Shown: positions 25,650-39,194, numbered from the stretch's first letter. The stretch: DNA of 64,000 nucleotides from Syngnathus acus (GCF_901709675.1 NC_051097.1:9776039-9840038), one strand, 5' to 3'. Made by a program: numbers and translations. Notes: generated by a model from the sequence alone, not told the origin.

Positions 25650-25810
25650 GTTATCACGAATTAAGCAAGTGCTTAACATTTAAGACAAATAGTAGCGCTT
25701 GGTTTACTTGATGCAATTTCATTAGCACTCATCCAGATGGCATTATTTATGCGCTTGCTTATTTCCTCATTATTTGCATTATTTCACTTGCAGTATCTAA
25801 CACAACACGG
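25650..25810. promoter_or_regulatory. Candidate regulatory block with a perfect palindrome
   Basis: TTAAGCAAGTGCTTAA (25,661-25,676) has 7-bp perfect arms around AG and contains the NK2-type core AAGTG. The following 130 bp are rich in ATTTATGCG, TTATTTGCATTA (octamer-like) and TTTCATTAGC motifs and lack repeat signatures. The enhancer role is inferred from motif content. Confidence 0.25.
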
Positions 25811-28800
25811 TACGCCTTTCACCGCGCGACATGTAAAAGTGCCAGACATTTTCACAGTCATTCTATTATTTATTTAATGAGAAACTCTTCTTGTATGAAA
25901 GAAATCCCTGCTATTAAAAGTTTGCGAGAAGAACTTTGCAGAGGGAATATGATTAAAGGATCTGCGCTTATCAAACACGAGGACTGACACCCAAATATGA
26001 ATTTGGAGGTCTGGATAAAAATGAACTGAGTGGTAAAATACACACATAGAATCCATCAACTCAATTCAATGTTACTTAGACACTCGGAAATTATTAGACC
26101 TTATTCGTATTCCAGATGTCCCTCTCTTATGAAGACCTTCATCTCTTCTAACTCAATTATGGAATTCAAAGACTTGGGAAAGTTTTATAGCGGAGGTATG
26201 GAACTTTTGAAAACCAGACCTGTCATAAAGTTGAGCTTACTAGTTAGGTCACAAATCTGAGAAATCTTCTTTCATGTCCTCTTTGATTGATTGTTGTTAT
26301 TAGCTGCCACCCCAAAAAAAATTAAAAAGCTACATGTGAAGTTAACTCGCTGTTAGTTGAGAGCAGCGGGAGACCTGCAGTCCTTAATCTGCATAAACAA
26401 AGCACGGGGTAATTAATCACTCAAAACTGGAATTTTACAATGATGGTCTGTCAGGAGTGAAATTTGTTTTGCTTGATTAGCTGGAAGAAACATTTGCACA
26501 GTAAGTCGCAAATAACCCGCAGTAACCACGAACAAGTCCGAAATCAAATCTTAAAAAGATAGCATTCAGTAAATGAAATCACACAAACTACTGCAGGCAA
26601 AGAGCATGTTGAGATCAACTTGATTAACTTACCGGTACTTCCAAATGATGTGGTTAAGAGCGGCTCATAAAAATGATCTGAATAAATAGCTGTCTTATCA
26701 CTTTTTAATTTAATTTATAATGTGTGTGACCTGTACATAAACTGATACAAGGTTACAAGTTCTATAATAAAAATATTAACCATTTAAAATTTTAATTAGT
26801 GTGTCTTTGTGATTTGTGTGTGAAAAGAGACCCCTCAGGGCTCCGTCTCGGATCCTTTCAAGTTTTGCCCTTTCGAACGTATCCTGCAGAAAAATAAAAC
26901 CTACGGGCAAACTTTTGAAGTGAGACACTCAAAAATGATCCCATTTGCCTTGAGCTTATTCAAGAGGTTAGCTTCGAAAGTGTGCCACTACATGTGCAAT
27001 ATTCTTTGAGAGGCGCTAACTTGAGGGGAATACATGTTGAGCAAAGGACAGCCGGTGACAGACTTCATTTGTTGAAAGAGAACAAAGAGCGCTATCTGGC
27101 CAGGGGAAATCGATGGGAAAAGAGGTTATTAGCCGCAAGAAGACACTTGAAACATCGATCATCATCTACATCCACTCCAGGAATGTGGACACTCGAGGGT
27201 CAAAGCATTCTATCAATCAAAACCACACAATGGATGGAGAGATGAGATGTTCAAGAAGATTCACTTGAAATGTTCATACATGGTCGGAGGATGTATTTTA
27301 ATCAAAAATAAACGCAGTGATAAATCAAGAAGCAGATATTTTGTGTAAAGATGATAAATGCATTTTGCTCCTTTGGCTTCTTAGACGGCTTATCCTTGTC
27401 AGGGTGACAAAGGAACTGAAGCTTTCTTAATGTGAAAGCTGCCGTAAATCCTCGAATCATCATCGGCCAATCGCGGGGTTATCACGATTTGCGCACTTTG
27501 ACTTGATGATCCTCTGCGATTTGAATACTCGTAAAACTATGCCGGCTGACTTGCCTGCGACTGACATGACTTAAATACCGTTGCTATAAATACATATCGT
27601 CGTCTTAGAAACCGAAAAATGTTGCAGTAATTTTTTAAGGCGCAGATGTATTGAGGTCAGCGTGGTTGTGGAAGATAAATCTATTTGTCTCTTTAATATA
27701 CAGCAGGCGCAAACATTGTCTCGGGTGGATTGGAATGGATTGTGATTAATGTTATTCTAATTTTAAATCATAAAAAATGAATGGAGGATGAGTTGGAAGA
27801 ATACAAATAGAAGATACGGCAAAATAATTCTCGATACTTCTTTGATTGATCCCCATCAGGATTGTGGATGAGTCGATCCGAGTCTCAAGCTCAGAACTGA
27901 AAATAGCTCCTGAGACGATATTCGAGTATTACACCAAAAGACCCAAAAAGCTTTCCAATTGCTTCATGGACTTCAATCATTTTTCTAATCCTATATGTCC
28001 CTCACGTGTTTGTCTCTGAAAACTAAAATCAATATGTCCCAGCAGAGCATAAAAAGTTGCAACCTCTAATTAACTCTCAAGCTCAGGTATGTTATTTTTT
28101 TTCCAGCTTTCTCACATTCCCCTTCTGCATTTGATGCTGCTGCTGCTGCAAAAAAAATCTATAACTCATCCGCTAAATGGAAACCGGCGTGTACAATGCA
28201 GTTTAGTGTAGGAGTTTAGCACCGTCCTGCGGCTCTTGGGCTCATCCACTCAATCACAAGTAGGCTAGCGAGCAAAAAAGAAGGCGGAGAGATAAGGAGG
28301 AACATGATGGGATGAAAACGTTACAGGCGCATTTCATTTATCCGTTACGTATATGAAAGGCTGCCTTCTGTAAATGAAAGGAGTATGGGAGATAGTGATA
28401 AGCGAGGGAAACAAGGGGGATCATTAAAGAGGGGTAAAAAAATTGTGCAAGGATTCATTAGCATGAGGCAATCTTGATGAATGACTCTAAGGAGCTAGCA
28501 AAAGAACAACCCCGCTTTACAAGTGATGCCAGAAGATACTGAAGCAAAACTTGTAATCTGGAGACAAAAGTTTGAGGGGCTTTGTCACGGATGACTTCGT
28601 GAAGTCCTTGTCCGATGCACGGTCAATCCATCAGAGGGAGAAGTGTGTCATGGGAATGGGGCGGTACCGGTCACCTTGATCATTGGGTGGAGGTTGGTTT
28701 CACGGCACGCTGGACATTAACGTTCCTCCCTGGTTATAGTTCAATAATTCAAAACAGTTGTCTCTATCCACCGTTACAAATGATTGGTTGGAGAAGGGAT

Positions 28801-29497
28801 ATGACTTGTTGGAGGAGAATTCTCGAATTCGGGTTTCCTGAGTATTGTTTGAGTCGTCCGTGTCTGTGCCTTCACCGCTGCTAAATATTGTGACCCACAT
28901 TACTGCAGTGTAATCCATTCTTAGATTATGATGTGGAAAGCCAGCCAAGCGCGGCACTTTAATCAAAGCAAGTGATCCATTTCCTGCTCCATCTATCAGA
29001 CACGCGGGGAAAGTCTGGTTTGGTTAATGTGCCTGCTAAAAACATACCAAGAAATTGGACTCGTTAATTTGTTGCTGTTGCCGTAGCAATCGCAGCATAA
29101 AAGATATGATTTCAGTTTGCGAGCTTTAGTCTCTTCTGTATTCTGGTTTTTTATGTATTCAATATTGACAAGACTTTTGTCTTATCTGCTGTGTCTTCAA
29201 TAACCAGCAGTAATCCATTAGCCCGATAGGCTGGTTCTGAGAAAGATGCCATCCTGTGACGGATTATTTGGCGCTAACCAGATAGGCATTGGTGGATGAG
29301 ACCGGGCGAGGACAACAATAATGAAAAGAGGCTTGCTATTGATTTTGGTCTTATCAGACAGGCGGTGTATTTTTTTTTTCCCTCCATCTTGCTGTTAGTA
29401 GCACATTCATTCAGCAGGGATTGCGCTAACTTGATTATTGTTTTTACATTTCATAACAAGGGCACTTTGAGATCTTCCCTGTCCGATTATTATAGTA

Positions 29498-29655
29498 CAA
29501 AAAAATCAATAAGTACAATAAATACAAAACAATAAAATTAATAATTAAAAATAAGGAAATACGATAAAAACACAATAAAGAAATACAATTCCAATAAATA
29601 ATAAAAACTAAAAATACAATAGTAAAATAAATTCCAATCCAACAAAAAAAATGCA
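29498..29655. repeat. A-rich low-complexity block
   Basis: About 150 bp consist almost entirely of short A runs separated by T, C or G (AATAC, AATAAT and similar). It is compatible with a decayed microsatellite or the A-rich tail of an old insertion. Confidence 0.8.
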
Positions 29656-30119
29656 CTGTTAATTAAATAATCACACCTGTAACTGCCTCTAACCCCCCAA
29701 CTCCAAAACATCACCCGTGCTTCCACCAGTGCTATGATGTAAACGTCTTCAAACAGTTTTTCCTTGCTCCGATTGAAGGCTCAGATGTGCTACACGTCCT
29801 CAGCATGCTTTAAGTTGAACTTCTAAGTCGAGCCTGCAGGTAAGTGGGGTTCCTGCCAGGATCAAAAGCTCTCCTCGGGTGCAGATGGATGTGTAATCCA
29901 ATTTTTTTATCCTCACCCGCCAACTCTTACAGATCATGTAGTGACCGGTGAGAGGTGAAACAAATGCCGTGCAATTGAGCTCGTCGATTTCAATAACCAA
30001 AGCAGCAAAATGCATCGTGTAATAGATGAATCGTCTTTGAACTCAATTTAAGATTTGATTCATGGGGTTTCAATTTGTTTTCTTTCAGAAAAAAACAAAC
30101 AGATTGTGTTTTCCACGCC

Positions 30120-30380
30120 ACCAATTATGCAAATCAGTGCTTATTAAGTACCACGCCAGTTTTAGTTTAGTTAATTTCATAAACGACCAGCTTGGCTTCA
30201 CCCACTAAGCTACAAGAAAAACGATTTTGTCCATTTCCTTTGCTTTTGGCAAACATCCTCCCCTTTATCGACACACTGCACAAACAAGTTGTCACTCAGG
30301 CCAGCAGTCACCACTAATTAGATCGCTCGCCGCCTTCATTTAACATGCACGATGCTTTGTGGTTTACATTTAAATTCTCA
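30120..30380. promoter_or_regulatory. Candidate regulatory block with an octamer
   Basis: It contains ATGCAAAT (30,127-30,134, the POU octamer), GTTAATTTCATAAA, ACTAATTAGATCG and CATTTAACATGC. It shows no repeat character. This is a low-confidence proposal from motifs alone. Confidence 0.2.
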
Positions 30381-32214
30381 CCAGATTTCAATAAACCGCC
30401 AAACCTCGACTCTAAAGTAAACAAAATTAATACGGCTCATAGTTGAAAAGGATTGTATCACTTATGATGGCCATATATATATATAGGGTGCTAAATTGGT
30501 CCATTAAGAAAATGCTGCCGTATTTAACTCACATGAGAGCTCTTAAAGAAAAGTGTCTGTCAGGAAGCCGTGCAAAAGTGATGCTTGATGGCTTCCATTT
30601 TTTTTTTCTCCATTCTTCAGGCATCTCCACTAAGTTGGAAGGCCTTTCAACTACCAATTTCTTTATTTATATTTGGCTGGGAGAGGAAGACAGGTCAAGG
30701 TGTTCCATTAAATGGTAGCAATTTAGAAAAGTGGTTTTCAGTCGGGGCTTTCTGGTGGCAAGCGAAGGCAGCAGTTGAAAAGGAGTCGAGAGCGAGATAC
30801 CTGCTCCAACAGGGTCACCTTCATCTTGGAACCGAATGAATAGATGTGCACAGTTTCGTAAATTCAACCACAACTTCCGAAATTTAACTATGCATTAAAA
30901 TCAAGGCTGATGTTTTCTTTTATTTCCCCAGCAAATCAAAATTAAACTAAAAGCTGTCTTTCGTTTTTTGAGCCCACTTTTCAAGATTCCCTTATTGATT
31001 CCTGTTCTTGTCCGCTGTCACTAGGTGAAATGACAAGGGGTATTTCGATGCATCAAAATGTCACCTCCTATTTTGTCACGCCTTAAGTGTCACAGTAAAA
31101 GTGTAAGCGAGCGAAGCAATAAAGCGCAAAATAAGAGCAATCAGCAACTTCTAAACAAGGGTCTGTCTTGGGAGGGTCAAATCTCTCTCGATGAAATGGA
31201 AGCAATTTTTAGACTGAACCTTCACCTCCATACGCACCAAAACCTTTATTGCGCCAATGCGGCTCCCTGGACAACCATCCCCAAGTAAAACATAATTAGA
31301 GCACTTGGCTGTTGTCCAGGCTGACCTTTGAGAGCTTGAGAGGACAGAGCAGAAAGAGTATGTTTTCTTTCAACACAACGGAAATGAAAAAGAAAAAAAA
31401 GAAAGGCAGGAAATGTCACCGTTTTTTTTTCCCAAGGAGATTGTTTACTTTTGCCATCTTAAAAGGCCAGATATCATCGTCATCCATCACCGTTATGTTA
31501 TATCCTTTTTTTTTTCCCAGGAAGGCAGTTTCTGGATTTGGTGCCGTTGGAACACAATCCTTTATTTAAATTGATTGAGGCCTGTCAATGGAGACTCAAT
31601 TAATCACTACGGTTGGGCTTCAATAGAAGAGCGAAGATAAATCTAATTGTATAAGTGGGATTATAGAAGTCTAGGTAATATTAAAATCAATACAAGAATG
31701 GGGAAAAAACACCACCACAGCAAAATAGCCTGATTTCCTGGCTCTATGGCTTTGCATTGCTTCCAAGAAAATCCATTTAAGGACCTCCCGACACATAATA
31801 ATTCAAAACTCCGAGGATTATTTCCTGCATGCTGCTCTGGCTGATATATACAGTACGGAGGCCTCACATAGGTCAACGTTTTTTCCTTTTTTTCCCCCCT
31901 CCCCCCGCTTTAACCACCATCTTGGGAGCAAGTGTAAACTGTGCAAAATTTACTCAGTCATTTTAGCACCGCTCATTGAGGCCGGTGCCATTTGCTGATA
32001 GCAGCTGCCGGTTTGCCGCTGAGAGTCGGAGAAAAAAAAAATAGATATTGCAGAAAACACTGCGGCAGTAATAGGCAAATATATTAAATGGGAATACATG
32101 GAGACTCTCGCGACAAATGTGAGCAGACTGAGGTAAATGAATTCAAAATAAACACAGATTGGTTGGTTGGTTGAGTAATACCTGCATGACGGCACAGGCG
32201 CTGCATGAAAACCG

Positions 32215-32300
32215 GTCAGTTTAATGATTAACTTTGCGGCGGCGCTCGCAGTTAATCACGACTCGCAGTTAATGCGGAGGTAGGGGCGTGTGATAAATAG
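32215..32300. promoter_or_regulatory. HNF1-like site and GTTAAT direct repeats
   Basis: TTTAATGATTAAC (32,220-32,232) matches the HNF1 palindrome GTTAATNATTAAC at all but one position. It is followed by two exact copies of CTCGCAGTTAAT (32,245-32,256 and 32,262-32,273), each carrying an HNF1-type half site, 17 bp apart. The arrangement looks non-random and could be a homeodomain-bound element. Function is inferred. Confidence 0.35.
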
Positions 32301-32921
32301 CGTAACCGCCAGGTTTGCTTGCATATAAGAACATGGAGGGATAAATTAGAGTACGGTGAGTTGTGCAGAGGAGTTTGTCAAGCTGAGAGGAGGGAAGGCA
32401 TTGCAGCAGCAGTGAATCCTCCCACTCAGAGGAGACACCTACAATCTCTCTGATTTAATAGGGGCTGACAGAGAGAAGTTAGACGGAGGCTGGGGAAAAA
32501 AAAATAAAATAAAAACCCAAAAGGGGACTGTATATTCATACATTAGAGTGAAAGGGGGTGGCAAGTTGGCAGAAACATAAAGGAGAAGAGAGTGAAAGAT
32601 GGCTGGCATCCGTCAGGGATGGAGCAGCAACCTGGACTGACCCAAGCTCAAATCGAACCCAACGACTGTTATGAAAAGGAAAAAAAAATATGGTGATGCT
32701 TTGCTTCGATTTTTTCACACAAATCTTCAAATTCACCTATGCCAACCCCCCCCGCTTGGTTTCCAACTCTCAAACAGCATTAGGAGGATTAAAATGTAAA
32801 AATATAGTAGCATCTAAATGGCAGCTTTTGATAGAAGGTTAATATCAAAACTTTTTTTTTTATTTTTTTATTTCCTTGCTTTTATACTTTTTTCATATTT
32901 AATCATGTATGCTATTTTATC

Positions 32922-32992
32922 TCTATACGGTGACCTTGAGTGCCTTGAAAGGCGCCTTACAAATAAAATTTATTATTATTATTATTATTAAA
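32922..32992 (+). mobile_element. 3' tail of an L2-like LINE or SINE
   Basis: GTGACCTTGAGTGCCTTGAA, then AGGCGCCTTACAAATAAAAT and a (TTA/ATT)n tail, match the conserved 3' end I know from fish L2-type retrotransposons and the SINEs that borrow it. The upstream T-rich sequence (32,850-32,920) is too decayed to identify. It is a 5'-truncated insertion with no reading frame. Confidence 0.65.
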
Positions 32993-33054
32993 ACTGTCAT
33001 ATGTCAAATGCCAACGCTAGTACGTTTTCCAAATACATTTTACCGTTTGGTTTC

Positions 33055-33110
33055 TACTAGTGGAAAATGAAGCTTCAAATTTGCTTCATGAACCAGTTGT
33101 ATTTTATTGA
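33055..33110. mobile_element. Fragment related to the 3.8-kb inverted-repeat element
   Basis: AATGAAGCTTCAAATTTGCTTCATGAACC repeats the TGAAGCTTCATGAAGC motifs of the element at 3833-4003 in rearranged form. It is a remnant at most. Confidence 0.35.
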
Positions 33111-33727
33111 CTCATCTAAAGCACTAAAGTAATGCTAATGTTTCAGGTTCTATATTCATGGGTCAAAATATTAAGATAAATTAATAGTTTATAATTATTT
33201 TTAGTACCCGTTCTCATACACACATTGCATCATCTTTCACGTTTGCATGCACTGAATAAGATATTTTGGCCTCTGCCACTTACGTCCCTTCTTGTTGCCA
33301 TCCCTCAATGCGTGTTGTCACTGGAGCATGAAGTCAAGGTCCGCCTCCGTCCTCATCCACTGGTGTCCTGCAGGCACAGCGGCAGTCAACAGACAGCGAA
33401 AAGAAGGAAAACGAGGGAGACGTTGAACTTATGACAACAAAAAAGCAGCAGCACACAGGGCATCTCGCAATCGCCTAACTTCACGGTGAAAATGTTTATG
33501 GTTTTGTTTTGAGCGTGCGATACAGGATAAGGGATTCCAATGTTTGTCTTTTGTCTTTCCCTGAGGAGAGAGCAGAGGACTAACAGAATTAGGCATGAAT
33601 TCCAGCTTGATCTTTTTGGTGTGATGAGCCAGAAAAAAAACTTTGATCTGGATTTCAAAAGGCATAATATACAGTAGTTGCATTACATCTTCCCAATAAA
33701 CAAGGAAACAAAAAAGTTTGATCTCAT

Positions 33728-33977
33728 AATTGTTTATAAAAATCAATGTGACTTTTAATGGTTGTCTGTATATGTGATCGATTGTTGATTGGGGCAATTC
33801 CCATTCTGCCCCAACAGTGGCCAACTTTGTTTCCGTATTCCACTTTGATCAATTGTTTATAAAATCAATATCATCGATGTGACTTTTAATGGTTGTCTGT
33901 ATATGTGATCGATTGTTGATTGGGGCAATTCCCATTCTGCCCCAACAGTGGCCAATTTTGTTCCCGTTTTCCACTTT
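33728..33977. repeat. Tandem duplication, about 120-130 bp unit
   Basis: The block from AATTGTTTATAAAATCAAT to the CCACTTT end occurs at 33,728-33,846 and again at 33,851-33,977, with an offset of 131 bp over most of its length. The second copy has an 8-bp insert (ATCATCGA) near its start and a few substitutions. High identity implies a recent duplication. Each copy contains the inverted motif GGGGCA ... TGCCCC around TTGGGGCAATTCCCATTCTG. Confidence 0.95.
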
Positions 33978-36900
33978 CCTCTTGGGGTGCTCTCGCCTGC
34001 CCTCATTTCCACATGGCTTGGATTATTGGCCTGCCGGTTATTTGCTTTCGCCCAACCAGGTGGCAGCTGGTCACACAACATACGGAGCCACCATTCGCCA
34101 TGCAGCTAACAGGACAGGTTGCGTTTTCCTCCTGTATCATTTCCACCGGAGATATTTCCCCAGACTCCACAACCAACTTCTCCTCCGTCAGCTCTGTGGA
34201 GGCTCAGTCTATCGTGCCAAAAGAAACAAGTTTCTGCAACGTTTTTGGTTTCCTAATTTCATGCCTCTGTGCTGCATTCCAGGAACTCGGATGAGCTGGA
34301 AAGTTTACCTGGCGCCGGACACGAATAAGTACAAAAGATTCTGTTGTCCCTTTTTGTCTGAATCCTATTCAAACGTCCCATGGAAATTGTTTCGTAATCA
34401 TTCCGCAGAGTTGGCAACTACCAAATACATCAAATCGTTTGCAAACACACTCATTGGCCAGAACAAGAGCACAAACATCCAAGAGCTCAGAGCTGCTCGG
34501 CAATTAGGCAATTCACTTTTATACGATGAGTGTCCCAACGGAAAAGACAAACATTTGTCCAAGTGCTGTGTGTTGTCATCTCCGATTCAACCTCGAGTGG
34601 TGTTTGGCCAACACGCTTTGACGTGAAGATGCCACGACTTATCCAGTGAGAAAGGAAAATACTGCAGTCTCAATCCTCCCTGGCTCATTTCACATTTAAA
34701 CAATCTCGACCGGGTTTCTCTAATCCCATCATCGGGGATTAGTGGGTTGCATGGGGGACCATTACAGTATGTAATCTCACTTTTATTGCTGTGAAGACAC
34801 TGTTATATTACATTTATATAATAACTCAAAAAGCCTTCAGACTTATTGCACATTGAAAAAAATATGACAGCAAAAGAAATGAAGATAAACAAAATATTTG
34901 TCCCAAATGGGAGGTTTTATAATGTTTCAATAGAAAAAGTGGATACAGGAAATTAGCCACTTTTATAGCATCTTCTCTAGCGGACTGAAAAGATTTTTTT
35001 TCTCCTCTGCATGTGAAAGTAAAGACATTTTTATCAATATCATAAAAATGAGAAAAATTTATCTTTTCTCTAATATTCTTTGGCCAAACATTGCTGAATG
35101 AGCAATCAGTCACAAGGCTAGTTTGAACTCAATTTATCCTGAGAGCATTTTCACAAATTGCATTTTTCTCTCGCTCTTTTTTTTTTTAAATAGCCTCATA
35201 TTGCTTTTATGACTAACTCCTAACCTCACAGGCCACCAAGGGCATGGATGTCACTTTTTTTTTTTTTCTCCTCCATACAAGGCCACATCGGCTTACATTT
35301 GTTGACGAAGTAGTTTTGAGAGGCGATGTTTAAAAAAAAACAGATGTGTGTGACGCATGCTGTCAATAATTAAAAACAGTTATTTATTTTTTATTTAGGG
35401 CTACAAAATGCCACCGTGACAAGATATTAACAATTAAAAAAGATAGTATATTTCAAATTGTCAACACGTGATTACAGTGTGACTCCCGTCCTGCTTCTAA
35501 ACACGAGTGAAATACATATTGCGCAACTGCTCTGCAATAAATTCAAGGTTAAACGCCCCCATTTGTGCCTTGCAGGGTACACAAAAACACTTAGCGGCAA
35601 AAGCTGCTGGCCTTCCAGGGAGAGAGACAGAGAGATGAGCATTTTACCAACTCCTGACTAATCCCGTTCTTGAATTATGATACGCCATAGAAGCAAGCAT
35701 GATACACTCGGTGTAATTCCAGAGGTGACTATATGTCTTGTCATGTTAACGACACAAAGGGCAGTCTCCTCTCTGGCGAAGCACGTAACCTCGGGAATCG
35801 TCCCTTAGCTGTGGAGTCATCTCGTGTTAAGTCACCCCAACTTTGGCTTTAGGACTAATGTATTGGATAAACGACGCTCCCGTCTGTCCTGGAGGTAGCG
35901 TGAGGTCACGACAATGTCTGGAGAGGCCCCGTGGTCATGTCAACACAATGACTTCAGGCCTTTCTGCTACACTCTGGAAACAGTTGGCTTTCAGGTGCTT
36001 CAATTCTTCTTCCTTGTCTCCACTTTCTCATTAAGCAGCCTCCGGGGACAAGCTTCTGGGCAGCTCCTATCTTGGCCCACAATGATAATGTTGATCCTTC
36101 AGGCTTCCAGCCAAACTCAGAGAACTTTCTATAATTAGAAAGACCACCATAGGCAATATCTGCAATCGTACTCCCAACATAGAAATGGGGAAAATAAGGC
36201 TGAGCAAAGATAGGAGGGGGATATTCAAGCTTAGTGGTTAGCATCGGGCAAAATCATTTCAGAATAATGAGAACAGATAGATCCTAGCTTTAAGGGGTGT
36301 AAGACTATATTGCCGTTGACTTCCACCCCATTATATAGTTCATTTGCCATGTGTCAGCTCGTCACATATCAATGACAATTGGCCTGTATGTTGCGGTGTT
36401 AGAGTAATAAAAATAAAATAATAAATAATAAAAGGTTTTTCTTCACACCATCTCAACTGAATGGCCATTGTACTGCTACTTCTGGTGCGGCCACTTTTTT
36501 AAATATTTTTTAAGATGGCTATACTGTGTATTCAACACTCTCAGCTCATCAGTACAGCACTAATACCGTCGTGTTTTGCAGAGGACAAAGAATATATGAT
36601 GGTGAGTACTTCCGATGTCACTATTTTTGGCCACCCACATTAATCAGGGGGAAAAAAATAGACCAAAAGAACTAATAATGAAGGTCATGAACTGACATGA
36701 TGCGCATAGGCCTTCCAGGGCACAACAGCAACCCGTTAAATAGAATTTACAATATAGAAAGACAATATTTCAGGGGCAAAAGTCAAGGCTTTGGCAGGAA
36801 GGAACCGCATTTCACCGAGTGCTGCGCAACTTTGACAGGTGAACGTGACTGTCAGGGACAAGCAAAGATTGATGGAATCTTTTTCCCCTTGGCTCAGCAG

Positions 36901-37366
36901 TCTTTGATCTTTGCAGCGTAAGAGAGGAAATGGGAAAGAAGGCGGAGTGATAGATAGGAATTCATGTTATTTATTTCCCAGAGTTAGTCTATCACGCACC
37001 CGCTGAAAGACACTAAGCGACTGACCCAACAGACCTCCTTCCTTCGCCGACTTCTTGTTTGTCATTGATGTTAGCTTTGGGGGATTTATATATTTATTTA
37101 ATAATACTCCATAGACTCAAATATACAAATATCAGGGCGATGTGGACTTATTGTTTACGTCTTTGCTAGGGCTATATTGTCATTGTTTTCAGTATAGTGT
37201 TTACGAATGGATCGGGGTGGGATTTGCGATGTGTTCATCTTATTGCGAGCCCACAAAATAAAAGTTAGTGTTGCAAAGTGTGCTAGGTGCAATTTGTCAC
37301 ACAAAGTCTTTGACGCACTTTGGTGAAGCCAACCTTCAACCTCCAACCTGCACTGCACATCATATA

Positions 37367-37535
37367 CCGTATTTTCCGCACTATAAGGCGCACCGGATAA
37401 TAAGGCGCACTTTCAATGAATGGCTCATTTTAAAACTTTGTCCATATATAAGGCGCACCGGATTATAAGGCGCACTGTCGGCTTTTGAGAAAATTGGAGG
37501 TTTTCTAGGTGTGCCGGATCGTGCGGAAAATACGG
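37367..37535. mobile_element. TA-flanked MITE, family A, compact copy
   Basis: This is the simplest complete copy. It has terminus CCGTATTTTCCGCACTATAA, three GCGCACC modules with ATTATAAGG between them, a TCAATGAATGG segment, TTTTGAGAAAATTGGAGG, and the inverse right terminus CGTGCGGAAAATACGG. TA flanks lie at 37,365-37,366 and 37,536-37,537. At 169 bp it is probably close to the basic unit from which the longer copies grew. Non-coding. Confidence 0.9.
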
Positions 37536-39194
37536 TATTAACAATTATCAATTTCTGCCATAACATTTCCGCAGCATGTTACATGAGAGATTCGAGTCTT
37601 TATTTTCAAATCCTTGCCAGGTTAATTCTACGTAAGCCCACCAGCTGTGATGAGCTGATCTTTTTTTTTTTTTCCATTTATGTCCTCCAATCCCAACACG
37701 CATTATTCATCTCATGTGTGCACCCATAGCGTGTAAGCACCAAGAATTCCCCATAAGGGAGTATTTTGTTGAAATGCAAATGTGCCTCCTCTAATCCATG
37801 TTGTTTTGAAAATTCTTCAACTCAACCCAGCACCTCGCTCAACCATCTTTCATCACACTAAACAAAAGCTTTGCACATGATTCACGGTTGCAAGATTCTT
37901 GAAGCACTGCTGGGAAGCAAATTAGATGCCAGGAAAATGGAGTCACCAATAATCAATTTGCCATGCATATTCACACAGTAAGATGCCTTCAAATAAATCA
38001 GAATAAAATGTCAAGGCATGCTAAGTCCTTGGGGTAAACAAAAAGTTGATGAAATACAAAAGTTACTTGGAGGAAGGCGGGTCTTGCTTTGGTATACACC
38101 AACAGTAGATACAAGATTAAATAAATGCGACTATAATGAAAATGAACTATTCAGCTCTCATTTTTCAAGGCCTCCCTTTCTATCATTACATTTCAATTCA
38201 TTTGATAGCATTTCAACTTGTCCTTATCTCCTCTGCACTCTATTCTCAACATAAATTATAGTATTTGAATGTAGAGATGGCAAATGAATATCAAATGTTA
38301 GCATGTGAATTGAAATACAAATCCCTAAAGCAGTCAGCTGTTAATGGGAAAAATCCCAATTTTCTCACGTCAGCAAATTATGCGATGATACTTTCCTAAT
38401 AAACCCCGATTTGACGACTGACTGGACTAATTTACGACGAAGTCGTTCTAGCTTCATTTGATGAAACGCCTCAACACATTTGTGTCGCTTGTCGAACATT
38501 CCGCTTGTTTATAATTCACTTGCTCGGTTGCCTCCTTTATCAAACGTTAACCGCAACCAACAGGACATCATTTAATTTGCTTTAGTTCCAAAGCGACAGA
38601 AAACAACGACACTTTGTTGCTATTTCCCTCGGCGTCCTAACTCAGCAGGTGTTGCTTCATGTTGGCAGCTTCAAAACTTCCGAAAAGAAAAGCGCCAGAC
38701 AGAAGGCGGCGAAAAAAGAAACACATTGCACCGATTTGAACTCGTTCCATTCATCCGAGTTCACCGAGGCTTAACAAGAGGGACACCTTTGAGGAATCTT
38801 TTAAAACATCCCGATTGGAAATGACAAGTCTAGTGGCGCGTTCAGGCCTGCAGGGGAGATCGAAGAGTTGGCGCACCATGAGACAAGTCGCTATGGATCG
38901 GAAACAAACTGATAGCCTCTCACCTCGATTAATTAACACCTGTTTTGTACTAATTAGCTCAATCCATTGACATAGCAGAAAACGGCATACAATTTACAAC
39001 GTAGTGTTGGACCCGGAGTGGTGTCCCGTGAGTCTGTTCTGTCTTTTGGATTAAATACACAAACAGGTGTTCGACTCGCTCTCACGACAGAATGCCAACG
39101 TTCAAGTTTGGCGGGGGGGATTAAACGACATTATGACGAACTATTGTTGATGGTTTGTTAATTATCTTCTAGCATGACTGGAAATTCCTTTCGA

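Larger units (their letters stand above)
15813..37364. other. Gene desert segment
   Basis: I found no supported gene in this 21-kb interval. Repeats within it are listed separately (17.9, 18.5, 20.7, 24.6, 29.5, 32.9, 33.1 and 33.7 kb). The longest open frame of the whole window (33,889-34,626 plus, 245 codons) lies here but shows no known domain and no codon bias. An exon-like minus-strand block at 22,198-22,387 is discussed in the findings. Much of the remainder is single-copy-looking DNA with TAATTA-like motifs. Confidence 0.5.

Noticed and set aside
34721-34741. TAATCCC ... GGGATTA hairpin as a terminator or microRNA
   Set aside because: The stem is only 7 bp and the context is eukaryotic intergenic DNA; it is expected by chance.
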